From: Candidatus Anoxymicrobium japonicum
GTDB taxonomy: Bacteria > Actinomycetota > Geothermincolia > Fen-727 > Anoxymicrobiaceae
DNA length: 34,063 nt
Reading direction: 5' to 3'
NCBI GenBank assembly: GCA_002843005.1
Contig: PHEX01000010.1
Coordinates: forward strand, 1-34,063
The notes under the pieces are model-generated. The model was not told where the DNA came from, searched no databases, and saw only the letters and a list, made by a program, of their open reading frames with translations. The position numbers and the translations under genes were made by a program. Shown piece by piece: positions 16,177-23,317 of this stretch (its first letter is position 1; each line of letters begins with the position of its first letter).

Positions 16177-17709
16177 ATTATATACACGATAATTGCCGTT
16201 ATTGCTGTTCTGACTGGAATTCTCGTGGGATTTTTGGGGCGCAAGCACCTTGCCGAAGGCCGGATCGCCAAATCCGAATCCCACGCCAGGAAGCTTGTCG
16301 ACGAGGCAAAGCGAGAAGTCGACAATTTGAGGCGTGAGGCGCTGGTAGAAGCCAAGAATGAAGTATTTTCCATGAAGGAGGACGCTGATCGGGAGATCAA
16401 GAGCCGACGAAGCGACTTGCAGAGGTTGGAGCGTCGTTTGGGCCAGCGTGAAGAGGCGCTCGAGGACAAGGAGGCGGAGGTCGAGAAGAGGAAAAAGGGA
16501 ATCGTTAGCGCGGAGGCGCAACTGGAGTCCCGGAAGTCCAAGCTCGTCAAGGTGGCCGCCGAGCAGAAGAAGCTCCTTGAAAGGGTTGCCAGGATGACCG
16601 TGCCGGAGGCGAAAGAGTACCTGATGCAAACGATAACCGAGGAGGTAAAGCGCGAGAGCGCTATTTTTATCAAGGAGGAGGAGTCGCGGGCGCGGGAAGA
16701 GGCCGAGAAGCGGGCCCGCAAGATCATGTCGATCGCAATTCAGAGATGTGCGTCTGATCATGTCGCGGAGACCACAGTGTCGGTGGTGCCGCTCCCCGGC
16801 GATGAGATAAAAGGTCGAATTATCGGTCGTGAGGGCAGGAATATACGGACGTTCGAGAACGTTACAGGCATCAACCTCATTATCGATGACACGCCTGAAG
16901 CGGTAGTGCTTTCCAGCTTCGACCCGGTACGCAGGGAGATCGCAAGACTCACGCTGGAAAAATTGATAGCCGACGGCAGAATTCAACCGGCGCGTATCGA
17001 GGAAATGTACGAAAAGTCCAAGGCCGAGGTGGAAAATCAGATCCGGGAGGCGGGGGAAGAAGCGGCTTTCGATGTAGGAATCAGCAACCTCAACAAGGAG
17101 TTGGTCAGGGCTATGGGGCGTCTCAAATACAGGACGTCGTACGGCCAGAATGTGCTGGTGCACTCGCTGGAGGTCGCGCATCTTTCGGGAATAATGGCTT
17201 CAGAGTTGGGGATTGACCCGAAGTTGCCCAAGCGCGCCGGATTTCTGCACGACCTTGGCAAAGCAATAAGCCACGAGGTAGAAGGATCTCACGCGCTAAC
17301 AGGAGCTACACTCGCAAAGCGGCTGGGAGAAAGCAATTCTGTCATACACGCGATAGAGGCGCACCACGGTGAGGTCGACGTGAAGACCATTGAAGCGGTT
17401 CTCGTCCAGGCGGCGGACGCCATCTCCGCGGCGCGGCCGGGCGCGAGGCGCGAGACGCTTCAGAGTTACATCAAGCGGCTGGAGAAGCTGGAGACGCTTG
17501 CGGACTCGTTCCCTGGCGTGGAGAGAACATTCGCTATGCAGGCGGGCAGAGAGATAAGAATCGTCGTCCAGTCGGATTTAGTCGATGACCTGCAGAGCGT
17601 GACTCTGGCGAGGGACATTGCCAGAGAGGTTGAGGATCAACTTGATTATCCGGGCCAGATAAAGATCACCGTAATCCGTGAGACCAGGGCCGTCGAATAC
17701 GCCAAGTAA
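16177..17709 (+). CDS. rny: Ribonuclease Y
   Basis: RNase Y is a membrane-anchored endoribonuclease that starts mRNA decay. The order of parts is a transmembrane helix ([20 protein letters not shown], about 2-21), a long charged coiled coil (about 30-190), a KH domain ([28 protein letters not shown]) and an HD domain ([13 protein letters not shown] ... [10 protein letters not shown]). The first canonical start is GTG 16225, but it removes most of the membrane helix and has no ribosome binding site. GAGGAGGT at 16162-16169 is placed for an ATT at 16177 (AUU start), giving 510 aa, the normal length. I therefore annotate an AUU start; a sequencing error is the alternative. Confidence 0.92.
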   Translation: MIYTIIAVIAVLTGILVGFLGRKHLAEGRIAKSESHARKLVDEAKREVDNLRREALVEAKNEVFSMKEDADREIKSRRSDLQRLERRLGQREEALEDKEAEVEKRKKGIVSAEAQLESRKSKLVKVAAEQKKLLERVARMTVPEAKEYLMQTITEEVKRESAIFIKEEESRAREEAEKRARKIMSIAIQRCASDHVAETTVSVVPLPGDEIKGRIIGREGRNIRTFENVTGINLIIDDTPEAVVLSSFDPVRREIARLTLEKLIADGRIQPARIEEMYEKSKAEVENQIREAGEEAAFDVGISNLNKELVRAMGRLKYRTSYGQNVLVHSLEVAHLSGIMASELGIDPKLPKRAGFLHDLGKAISHEVEGSHALTGATLAKRLGESNSVIHAIEAHHGEVDVKTIEAVLVQAADAISAARPGARRETLQSYIKRLEKLETLADSFPGVERTFAMQAGREIRIVVQSDLVDDLQSVTLARDIAREVEDQLDYPGQIKITVIRETRAVEYAK

Positions 17710-17770
17710 AGTAAACGCGTGGTTCTCGCGATGTGCTTTGGGTCGCTACTGTCACGTGACTCCCGGCTTT

Positions 17771-17829
17771 GCGGTAGACGCAGCGGTAGACGGTGCCTGA
17801 CTCCTGACCTGACCTGACTTATAAGTAAA
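17771..17829. repeat. Family A repeat fragment, internally rearranged
   Basis: GCGGTAGACGCAGCGGTAGACGGTGCCTGAC carries a duplicated GCGGTAGACG. It is followed by TCCTGACCTGACCTGACTTATAAG, a degenerate outer end with tandem CTGAC units. It occupies most of the 149-base gap after rny; the remainder (17710-17770) shows nothing recognisable. Confidence 0.65.
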
Positions 17830-17858
17830 GCAAGTGAGTGGCTCCTGCGGGTGGACGT

Positions 17859-18968
17859 ATGATTTACGCTGAAGGCTCGCGTCCTTCCGGGGAACGCGAA
17901 GTAATTGATTTTGTCTCAAAAATAACGGAGGCCTCGAGGCGCCGTATCGAAGAGAAACTTCCCCACGGATTCGTTCGTCTCAAGGTTGCGGAGGCGGAGC
18001 GAAGACAGGCGCAGCAGGATATCCGTTCCGTGGAAGACATCGTGTGCGAACTCGCGCGAAACTCGAGGGACGCGGGCGCTCGCCACGTTCTGGTGGCTTT
18101 TCAAAAAGAGAAGGGGCGCTTCCGCAGTATCTCTGTGCTGGACGATGGTTGCGGTATCCCCACAGACATGCACCAGATGGTTTTTGAGCCGCGCGTTACA
18201 TCAAAGCGAGAGGATTTTGAGGAGGATAGATACGGGGTGCACGGGCGGGGCATGGCGCTTTTTTCGATACGATCCCGATCGATCAGCGCCCGGATTGTTT
18301 CCTCGAGTCCGAATGGCGGAACGGTAATCAGCGTCTTGGTCGACACGTTGATGGTGCCGGAGCGTTCGGATCAGGCTACGCTTCCGATTATAGAGGAAAA
18401 AGAGGTTGGCCTTGAGATCGGCGCCGGCTCGCACAATGTGGCAAGGGTTCTATCGGAGATGTCGACCGATTCCCGGAATGTGGATTATTACCTCGGCTCG
18501 GTTGCTGAGATACTGGCAACGGCAAGAATGTTATCGACCGATCATGACACGCGCAATTCGCCCTGGGCAAACCTCGCGAGAATCGATGACATCAGGCTAC
18601 TGGCTGAAGTTTCAAAAACCAGGTTGGGTTTGTCGGTATCCGAGAGGAACGCGTACCGCGTTGTGAACGGTGAGATTGTTCCACTTGAAACCATGTTGAA
18701 GCGGGCGAAAGACGCTACAGGGATTAGCAGGAAGGCCTGTAAGGCATCGCCGGGAGCGGACGGCATCAGGAGCGGACGGCTCCGAAGCCCGTTACGAAAG
18801 CTTTCAAAAGATGATCTCTCCGAGATAGGTGAACGGTGCGGGCAGATTGTCGAGGGTGTGTTAGGGCGTTACTACATGAAGCCCGCGGGCACTATCAGGA
18901 TCCGGCGAGGCAAGGGAAAGATAGTAATGTCGTTTTTCATCATCGGAGAAGATGGAGATGGGGAATGA
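17859..18968 (+). CDS. Uncharacterised GHKL-fold ATPase
   Basis: About residues 55-165 form a GHKL (gyrase/Hsp90/histidine kinase/MutL) ATP-binding domain: N box ELARNSRDAGA at 64-74, G1 box DDGCGIP at 95-101, FEPRVTSK near 109-116, and G2 box GVHGRGMALFSI at 126-137. The remaining 200 residues are mostly helical and unfamiliar; the last 25 are basic and beta-like (TIRIRRGKGKIVMSFFIIG). There is no histidine phosphorylation site, transducer domain or membrane helix, so it is not a classical sensor kinase. The ATG at 17859 follows GGGTGGA; an upstream GTG at 17838 is less likely. Its stop overlaps the next start (ATGA), which strongly suggests a functional pair. ATP binding is predictable; the function is not. 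Confidence 0.8.
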   Translation: MIYAEGSRPSGEREVIDFVSKITEASRRRIEEKLPHGFVRLKVAEAERRQAQQDIRSVEDIVCELARNSRDAGARHVLVAFQKEKGRFRSISVLDDGCGIPTDMHQMVFEPRVTSKREDFEEDRYGVHGRGMALFSIRSRSISARIVSSSPNGGTVISVLVDTLMVPERSDQATLPIIEEKEVGLEIGAGSHNVARVLSEMSTDSRNVDYYLGSVAEILATARMLSTDHDTRNSPWANLARIDDIRLLAEVSKTRLGLSVSERNAYRVVNGEIVPLETMLKRAKDATGISRKACKASPGADGIRSGRLRSPLRKLSKDDLSEIGERCGQIVEGVLGRYYMKPAGTIRIRRGKGKIVMSFFIIGEDGDGE

Positions 18969-19888
18969 GACTTGCCCGACACCGATGGTTCATCGCGATT
19001 GCCGTACTGGTCGCTCTCGTTCTGGCGGCGTCTATCGCGGGGTTCTTGTGGTGGCGTGAGAGCGCGCGCTCAAACAGCGAGAAGAGGTACGAGAACATTG
19101 CGTCGAGGGATTGGCGAAGAATATTCGATCGGGCAAATCTTGTTACGGTAGCGTTGCTGAAGGTTGAATCCCTGACCGACCTCACGGGTGTCGCGACCGA
19201 GGCGTCGGATATGACAAAAGAGATCGCGAAGATTGCCTCTGAGCGCAAGAAAAGTGAAATGCCCCGTGGACAGAAAGCAACGGTAGCCAGGGAATCTGTG
19301 GCGCTCGAATCACTCGGTAAATATCTGGAGATGCTGGACGAACTCGCGCTAAAGGTCAATGCCGAAGAACTCTTGAAAACGAGAAGCCTGATCGAAGATC
19401 GCGCGAGAGTCGCGCAGGCCAACGTAGACGATTTTCTGGCGTCCGCCAGATGGCTCAACGGGAACATAACGGGAGATTTCTATTCAGCCGGTTCAATGCT
19501 TCAGGCCGTAATCCAGCCCGTGGACAGGGCGCAGGAAGAAATGAAAAGCGCGGTTTTCGAGGCCGTCAACGCATTCATGGATGCCGACATATCGCGCCAT
19601 GATTTCGATTTGATATGGGCGATGCTGTCGAGCAAGCTTCATATGGTGCTGGGGTACTACAAGATAAACAAGGAGAATCTCAACGTGGGGTGGAAGAAGG
19701 CATGGGGCGATAAGAAGCCGGTAAGTTTTTATGTCAACAAATCGCAGATATCATTCCCCGGCGCCGGAAGCGCCGCCGTAAATGTGATCGTTTACACGGA
19801 AAAGAGCGGCATCAGAAGAGGAAAGGTGCGACTCCTTTACGAGAACGGCTGGAAACTCGACAGCTACCCATTCGCCGGTTTTGGATAG
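18965..19888 (+). CDS. Membrane-anchored protein of unknown function
   Basis: This 307-aa protein has one N-terminal transmembrane helix (about residues 9-30, FIAIAVLVALVLAASIAGFLWW) after a basic start (MRLARHR), so the rest is predicted to be outside the cytoplasm. The middle (about 40-190) is helical and charged and may form a coiled coil. The C-terminal 90 residues (DFDLIWAMLSSKLHMVLGYYKI ... VNVIVYTEKSGIRRGKVRLLYENGWKLDSYPF) resemble small NTF2/SnoaL-like secretory domains in pattern only. GGAGATGGGGA precedes the ATG, which overlaps the stop of the GHKL gene. I do not recognise the family. Confidence 0.75.
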   Translation: MRLARHRWFIAIAVLVALVLAASIAGFLWWRESARSNSEKRYENIASRDWRRIFDRANLVTVALLKVESLTDLTGVATEASDMTKEIAKIASERKKSEMPRGQKATVARESVALESLGKYLEMLDELALKVNAEELLKTRSLIEDRARVAQANVDDFLASARWLNGNITGDFYSAGSMLQAVIQPVDRAQEEMKSAVFEAVNAFMDADISRHDFDLIWAMLSSKLHMVLGYYKINKENLNVGWKKAWGDKKPVSFYVNKSQISFPGAGSAAVNVIVYTEKSGIRRGKVRLLYENGWKLDSYPFAGFG

Positions 19889-19895
19889 GGATCCG

Positions 19896-19952
19896 CTTAA
19901 CTTTGGGGTCAGTCCCACATGGCGCGTCCGTGCGCCATGTGGGACTGACCCC
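19896..19952. repeat. Family B palindromic repeat (perfect 21-bp hairpin)
   Basis: CTTAACTTT leads into a perfect inverted repeat: arms 19905-19925 and 19932-19952, starting GGGGTCAGTCCCACATGG and separated by GTCCGT. The leading CTTAACTTT(T)GGGGTCAG is shared with the end of family A. A degraded second copy is at 31165-31210. It follows the membrane-anchored gene and may act as a terminator-like barrier, though no T-tract follows. Confidence 0.85.
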
Positions 19953-20047
19953 GGTTGTATTTGATGTTAGTGTACAGGTTCAAGGTTTAATTGACGATAT
20001 AAATTCTGTAGTTTGAAATGAATCAACCGAGGTTGGGGTGGAAGAAA

Positions 20048-20317
20048 ATGCAACTGTCGGACAGAGAGATACAGAATACGCTCGATCTGCTGAAAAAAAA
20101 GGAGAAAATGGGAGAGGGCAAAGAGGCTATCCTGCTTAGCGAGAAAGAGATAAAGGGCATCCAGGAAGTCGTGAAGCAGATAGACTCCGTGCCCGAGGTT
20201 CGCAAGGACAAAGTTCAGAAGATCAAGAAAGCGATAGAGTCTTCCAGTTACGATGTGACAGGGGACGATATCGCCAAGAAGCTCGTTGGCCGCATGATTT
20301 CAGACAAGCTGCACTAG
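20048..20317 (+). CDS. FlgM-like protein (anti-sigma-28 family)
   Basis: The 89-aa product has the FlgM C-terminal pattern VRKDKVQKIKKAIESSSYDVTGDDIAKKLVGRMISDKL, the region that binds the flagellar sigma factor in known members. The N-terminal half is lysine-rich and probably disordered, as in FlgM. The ATG at 20048 was chosen over 20018 because GGTGGAAG lies just upstream of it. No flagellar or sigma-28 gene is nearby, so its partner cannot be inferred. A weak hairpin (AGTGTT/AACACT, 20316-20332) overlaps its stop. Confidence 0.7.
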   Translation: MQLSDREIQNTLDLLKKKEKMGEGKEAILLSEKEIKGIQEVVKQIDSVPEVRKDKVQKIKKAIESSSYDVTGDDIAKKLVGRMISDKLH

Positions 20318-20374
20318 TGTTACGTCAACACTTGGCTTTATCTAGCTTTTGATTCAAGCAAATCGAGCGATATT

Positions 20375-20591
20375 GAGATGGATCCCGGTCTGTGGTTGAA
20401 AGTCGAGGCCAGTCGCAGGCGAAACGACCCACGTAAGACAACTAATGGTTGCCGAGCATGGTGCGGCTTAGGGGTAAGTCCTGCCCACGAATAATCGTGG
20501 AGAAGACGGCGTGGTTCCGGCCGTAGGCCTGAGCCGCAAACTCTCAGCAGGCGAGTGTGGGGGCAAAGACCAGGTCAGCGGGATCCATCTC
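20375..20591 (+). ncRNA. Structured non-coding RNA, candidate raiA-motif RNA
   Basis: The region is closed by a perfect 13-bp helix, GAGATGGATCCCG (20375-20387) with CGGGATCCATCTC (20579-20591). Inside, GCGGCTTAGG (20463-20472) pairs with CCTGAGCCGC (20528-20537) over ten positions with one wobble, enclosing two hairpins: CCACGA/TCGTGG (20485-20500) and ACGGC/GCCGT (20506-20524). CAAC/GTTG around TAAT makes a further hairpin near 20440-20452, and GTGGTTG pairs with CGACCCAC near 20393-20416. There is no convincing ORF. Length (217 nt), a long closing stem and position upstream of hpf/raiA fit the raiA RNA motif of Bacillota and Actinomycetota. The family name is inference; the structure is seen directly. 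The rest of the 400-base gap (20318-20374 and 20592-20717) holds the csp promoter and leader. Confidence 0.72.
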
Positions 20592-20657
20592 ATTTTCTTG
20601 CCCGGTTCTGAAAGAGGCAAGGGAGTCGGATCGAGTTGTATGGACATCGCGGTTTCG

Positions 20658-20686
20658 TGGACACCTATTTCTTCCTGTGATAACCT
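20658..20686 (+). promoter_or_regulatory. Predicted extended -10 promoter of the cold-shock gene
   Basis: TGGACA (20658-20663) and TAACCT (20681-20686) are separated by 17 bases, and TGA directly before the -10 box gives a TGn extended -10. Transcription would start near 20693, downstream of the structured RNA and about 25 bases before the csp start. Confidence 0.5.
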
Positions 20687-20717
20687 ACCAGAAATGATCC
20701 TATGCGGGAGGAAGACG

Positions 20718-20924
20718 TTGGAATCAGGCACTGTCAAGTGGTTCAATCCGGAGAAAGGATTTGGCTTGATAGAACGAGAAAGCGGAAAGTGTGTTTCTGT
20801 GGATTTCTCGGATATCAACGCCGAGGGATACCGGTTGCTCAATGAAGGTGAAGTCGTGCGGTTCAAAGTGGTTGATGGCGACAGGGGACCAAGGGCGACC
20901 GATGTCACCAGGCAAGACATATAA
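20718..20924 (+). CDS. Cold-shock domain protein (divergent)
   Basis: This 68-aa protein has the CSP fold signature SGTVKWFNPEKGFGLIERE, with RNP1-like KGFGLI, and the late GPRATDV. RNP2, normally VFVHFS, reads VSVDFS, so one aromatic and the histidine that stack on nucleic acid are missing. GGGAGGAAG lies just before the TTG at 20718, which decides the start. The frame is open upstream to 20511, but that part overlaps the structured RNA. Likely an RNA-binding chaperone with altered affinity; its place ahead of hpf links it to ribosome or cold-stress physiology. Confidence 0.85.
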   Translation: MESGTVKWFNPEKGFGLIERESGKCVSVDFSDINAEGYRLLNEGEVVRFKVVDGDRGPRATDVTRQDI

Positions 20925-21002
20925 CTGTTTCGCAAAGCCAGAAATCGTGGCCCTGTTTAGCCACAGCATAAGCGCGACGCGCGTAGAAATCCGGAGGTGG
21001 AG

Positions 21003-21554
21003 TTGCAGGTAATTGTAAAGGGAAAAAATATCCAGGTCACGGATGCTCTTCGTGAGTATGCTACAGCAAAAGCGTCTAAGATACAGAAGTTGGGAGTGGA
21101 GATTCGCGGGATAGTGGTAACGCTGTTGGTCGAGAAGAACCCCAGTATCCGGCAAAACCAGATCGCTGATATCGATCTCTACTGCAACGGCGTGGCGTTC
21201 CGGGCGGTAGGTCGTGACAGGGACATGTATGTCGCTGTCGATCAGGCTGTCTCCAGGGCGCAGCGGCAGATAGCCAGGCGACACGGCAAGAAGGTAAATC
21301 GCGCGCAGGTCCAACCTGGCGCGCAGGACGTCCAGATGAATGACAGGGAAGATATGACGCCCTCCATCGTCAAAGTGAAGGCGATATCGCACAAGCCGAT
21401 GACGTCCGAGGAGGCGGTTCTCCAGATGGAAACGGTCGGTCACGATTTTTTCGTTTTTACCGATTCTGAGAGTGAAAATACCAACGTCGTTTACCGGCGT
21501 TTCGATGGGAACTACGGCGTGATAGACTACGGCGTTACTGACCAGGGGAGATGA
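21003..21554 (+). CDS. hpf: Long-form ribosome hibernation promoting factor
   Basis: Long HPF dimerises 70S ribosomes into inactive 100S particles. The N-terminal RaiA/S30AE domain (MQVIVKGKNIQVTDALREYATAKASKI ... DIDLYCNGVAFRAVGRDRDMYVAVDQAVSRAQRQI) is followed by a linker and the C-terminal dimerisation domain (IVKVKAISHKPMTSEEAVLQMETVGHDFFVFTDSES). At 183 aa it is the Gram-positive long form. GGAGG at 20993-20997 is five bases before the TTG at 21003; the GTG at 20997 overlaps that site and is rejected. Confidence 0.94.
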   Translation: MQVIVKGKNIQVTDALREYATAKASKIQKLGVEIRGIVVTLLVEKNPSIRQNQIADIDLYCNGVAFRAVGRDRDMYVAVDQAVSRAQRQIARRHGKKVNRAQVQPGAQDVQMNDREDMTPSIVKVKAISHKPMTSEEAVLQMETVGHDFFVFTDSESENTNVVYRRFDGNYGVIDYGVTDQGR

Positions 21555-21560
21555 CCGGCC

Positions 21561-21647
21561 GTGGCCAGCCTGATTGGTTATTTGAAAAAAATCTTGAAAT
21601 CTATCGCTGAGACGTTTCTGGCTGGCGGCGCGGGGATACGATGGTAA
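21561..21647 (+). CDS. Possible 28-aa amphipathic small protein
   Basis: Between hpf and the HD-GYP gene an open frame starts at GTG 21561 and encodes MASLIGYLKKILKSIAETF followed by LAGGAGIRW. Hydrophobic and lysine residues alternate as in a membrane-surface helix. AGGGGAG lies about 11 bases upstream. Its TGG-TAA end overlaps the ATG of the HD-GYP gene, so it could couple translation of that gene. Too short for composition to prove coding; no family recognised. Confidence 0.35.
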   Translation: MASLIGYLKKILKSIAETFLAGGAGIRW

Positions 21648-23317
21648 GGCGATCCAATCTCGAGCTCGATGACTCGCTCTTCGAGGGTGAGAAAAGAAAG
21701 TCGCGCGGCGGACGTCGACGGACGCCTGACGAACCGAAGGCGCCGGGTTCTTTTGTTCCAACCGGTAGAGCCGATAACGCCCTGGCTGTCTCAGTTGTCC
21801 TTGCCGCCCTCCTTCTGATGCTCCTGGGCTTCATATCTGGCAAGGAGAACTGGTTCGCTGTCGTTTTTATCGGATTGATGTTCCTCGCCTCCGAGCTTTT
21901 TGCTCTGCCCATGAAGTCTGGAGGTCGCCTGTCTGTAGCGTTGTTGCCACTTGCAATGGCGATGATGATATCAGGCCCGTTCGGCACGGCTGTCGTGGCG
22001 TTTTTCGGCGTGCCGATCTTCTTCATGGAGCGAGGGGAGCACGGCGCCAGGCGTGTGGTCTTTAACACGTCCCAGCTAGTTTTTGCGGCTGCCGCCGCGG
22101 GGATGGTGTTCAAATATACGGGAGGTGGCGCGGGTCTGGACGCCACCCTCAAAAATAGCGGCGGGCTGATCTTGCCGTGGATACTCGCGACAATCGTATT
22201 TTTCGTGTTCAATACCTTGCAGGTTACGCCGGTGCTGGCGCCTGATGGGGAGCGGATGTTTCACTTCTGGCAAAGGCGGCTGTTGCCCAGGCTGCCGGGG
22301 TACGCGTTCTACTCCGTCATCGGATTCCTTGCCGCGGTGGTATACATAAAACTCCAGCCCCCCGCTGTCGTGCTGCTGTTCGCGCCGATACTTGCGGTAA
22401 GGGTCGTATACACGCGTTACGGCATGATGCGCGATGTCTGCGACAGTACTACCCTCGCGATCGTAGAGACTATCGAGGACGGAAATATCTTTATGGAGGG
22501 GCATAGTCTTAGTGTAGCGGAGATCGCGGTTGCTATCGCGGACGAGATGGATTTTGAGGAGGAAGACGAGCACTGCCTGCGACAGGCCGCTCTTCTACAT
22601 GACATGGGCAAACTCGCGCTTGATCCGTCGATTGTCGACAAGGCGGACATTCTTTCGCCGGATGAGTACGATGAGATGAAAAAACACCCGCTTATAGCCG
22701 CGAACATAGTATCGAAAGAGCAGTCGTTTGCCGTGGTGGAGTCCATTATCAGGCACCACCACGAGATGAGCGACGGCAGTGGTTACCCCGATGGGCTGGC
22801 GGGCGACATGATACCACCTGGCGCCCGCATCCTCGCGGTCGCGGACGCCTTCGACGCCATGCAGAGGCCCGTGCCTTTCAGAGAGTCTCTTAGCGCGCAT
22901 GACGCTGTCTCTGAGATCGCGCGTGGCAAGGGAATGCAGTTTGATCCGGATGCCGTGGACGCGTTTCTGAAGGTCGCGATCAAGCGTGGCTTCTGGAGTG
23001 GCGCGATCAAGGATCCGGCGCCTATGTCCGCGAGAGAGCCGGAGCAACTTCGGCTTACCGTCGAACCCGGGCAACTGATAGGCGAGGAGGCCGCCCCGCT
23101 GGCAAGGGACACGGACGCGGCGTGGCAGAAACCGGTTGGCGCGACTTCGAGTGGTGACGTCTCCTACGACGACGTCAGGGAAGATATCGAGAAAGACATC
23201 CGCGAATGGAAGAGGATCGAAAGTGGTCACAGAAGAGTCAGGGAGCAGAAGAAAAAGACGCGCTCCCGCAAAAAAAAGAAACAGGAAGTCGAGGGAGAGG
23301 ATCCGGAAACCTCGTAG
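21641..23317 (+). CDS. Membrane HD-GYP domain protein
   Basis: About 40 polar residues precede a membrane region of roughly six to seven helices (residues 48-256), then an HD-GYP domain. Its metal and signature residues are present: H288, HD at 320-321, H349, HHH around 372-374 and DGSGYPDG from 378. HD-GYP proteins usually hydrolyse cyclic di-GMP or related dinucleotides; activity is likely but the substrate is inferred. The C-terminal 120 residues are charged, ending in a lysine/arginine-rich tail. It shares architecture with the next gene, overlaps it, and lies upstream of secA. Confidence 0.85.
   Translation: MVRRSNLELDDSLFEGEKRKSRGGRRRTPDEPKAPGSFVPTGRADNALAVSVVLAALLLMLLGFISGKENWFAVVFIGLMFLASELFALPMKSGGRLSVALLPLAMAMMISGPFGTAVVAFFGVPIFFMERGEHGARRVVFNTSQLVFAAAAAGMVFKYTGGGAGLDATLKNSGGLILPWILATIVFFVFNTLQVTPVLAPDGERMFHFWQRRLLPRLPGYAFYSVIGFLAAVVYIKLQPPAVVLLFAPILAVRVVYTRYGMMRDVCDSTTLAIVETIEDGNIFMEGHSLSVAEIAVAIADEMDFEEEDEHCLRQAALLHDMGKLALDPSIVDKADILSPDEYDEMKKHPLIAANIVSKEQSFAVVESIIRHHHEMSDGSGYPDGLAGDMIPPGARILAVADAFDAMQRPVPFRESLSAHDAVSEIARGKGMQFDPDAVDAFLKVAIKRGFWSGAIKDPAPMSAREPEQLRLTVEPGQLIGEEAAPLARDTDAAWQKPVGATSSGDVSYDDVREDIEKDIREWKRIESGHRRVREQKKKTRSRKKKKQEVEGEDPETS

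Noticed and set aside
16048-17181. 377-codon - strand open frame opposite rny
   Set aside because: The composition is that of an antisense shadow of coiled-coil codons, and it runs through the terminator and rny leader.
16225-17709. rny starting at GTG 16225
   Set aside because: No ribosome binding site precedes it, and it removes most of the membrane helix typical of RNase Y.
20316-20332. Hairpin AGTGTT/AACACT as a terminator after the FlgM-like gene
   Set aside because: The stem is only six bp and AT-containing, and no continuous T-tract follows, so it is too weak to call.
20393-20591. RNase P RNA or 6S RNA identity for the structured RNA
   Set aside because: The RNase P P4 motifs (GAAAGTCC, ACAGAAA) are absent, and the branched layout does not match the 6S rod.
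20511-20717. N-terminal extension of the cold-shock gene back to 20511
   Set aside because: It overlaps the structured RNA, is unlike any CSP, and a strong ribosome binding site sits just before TTG 20718.
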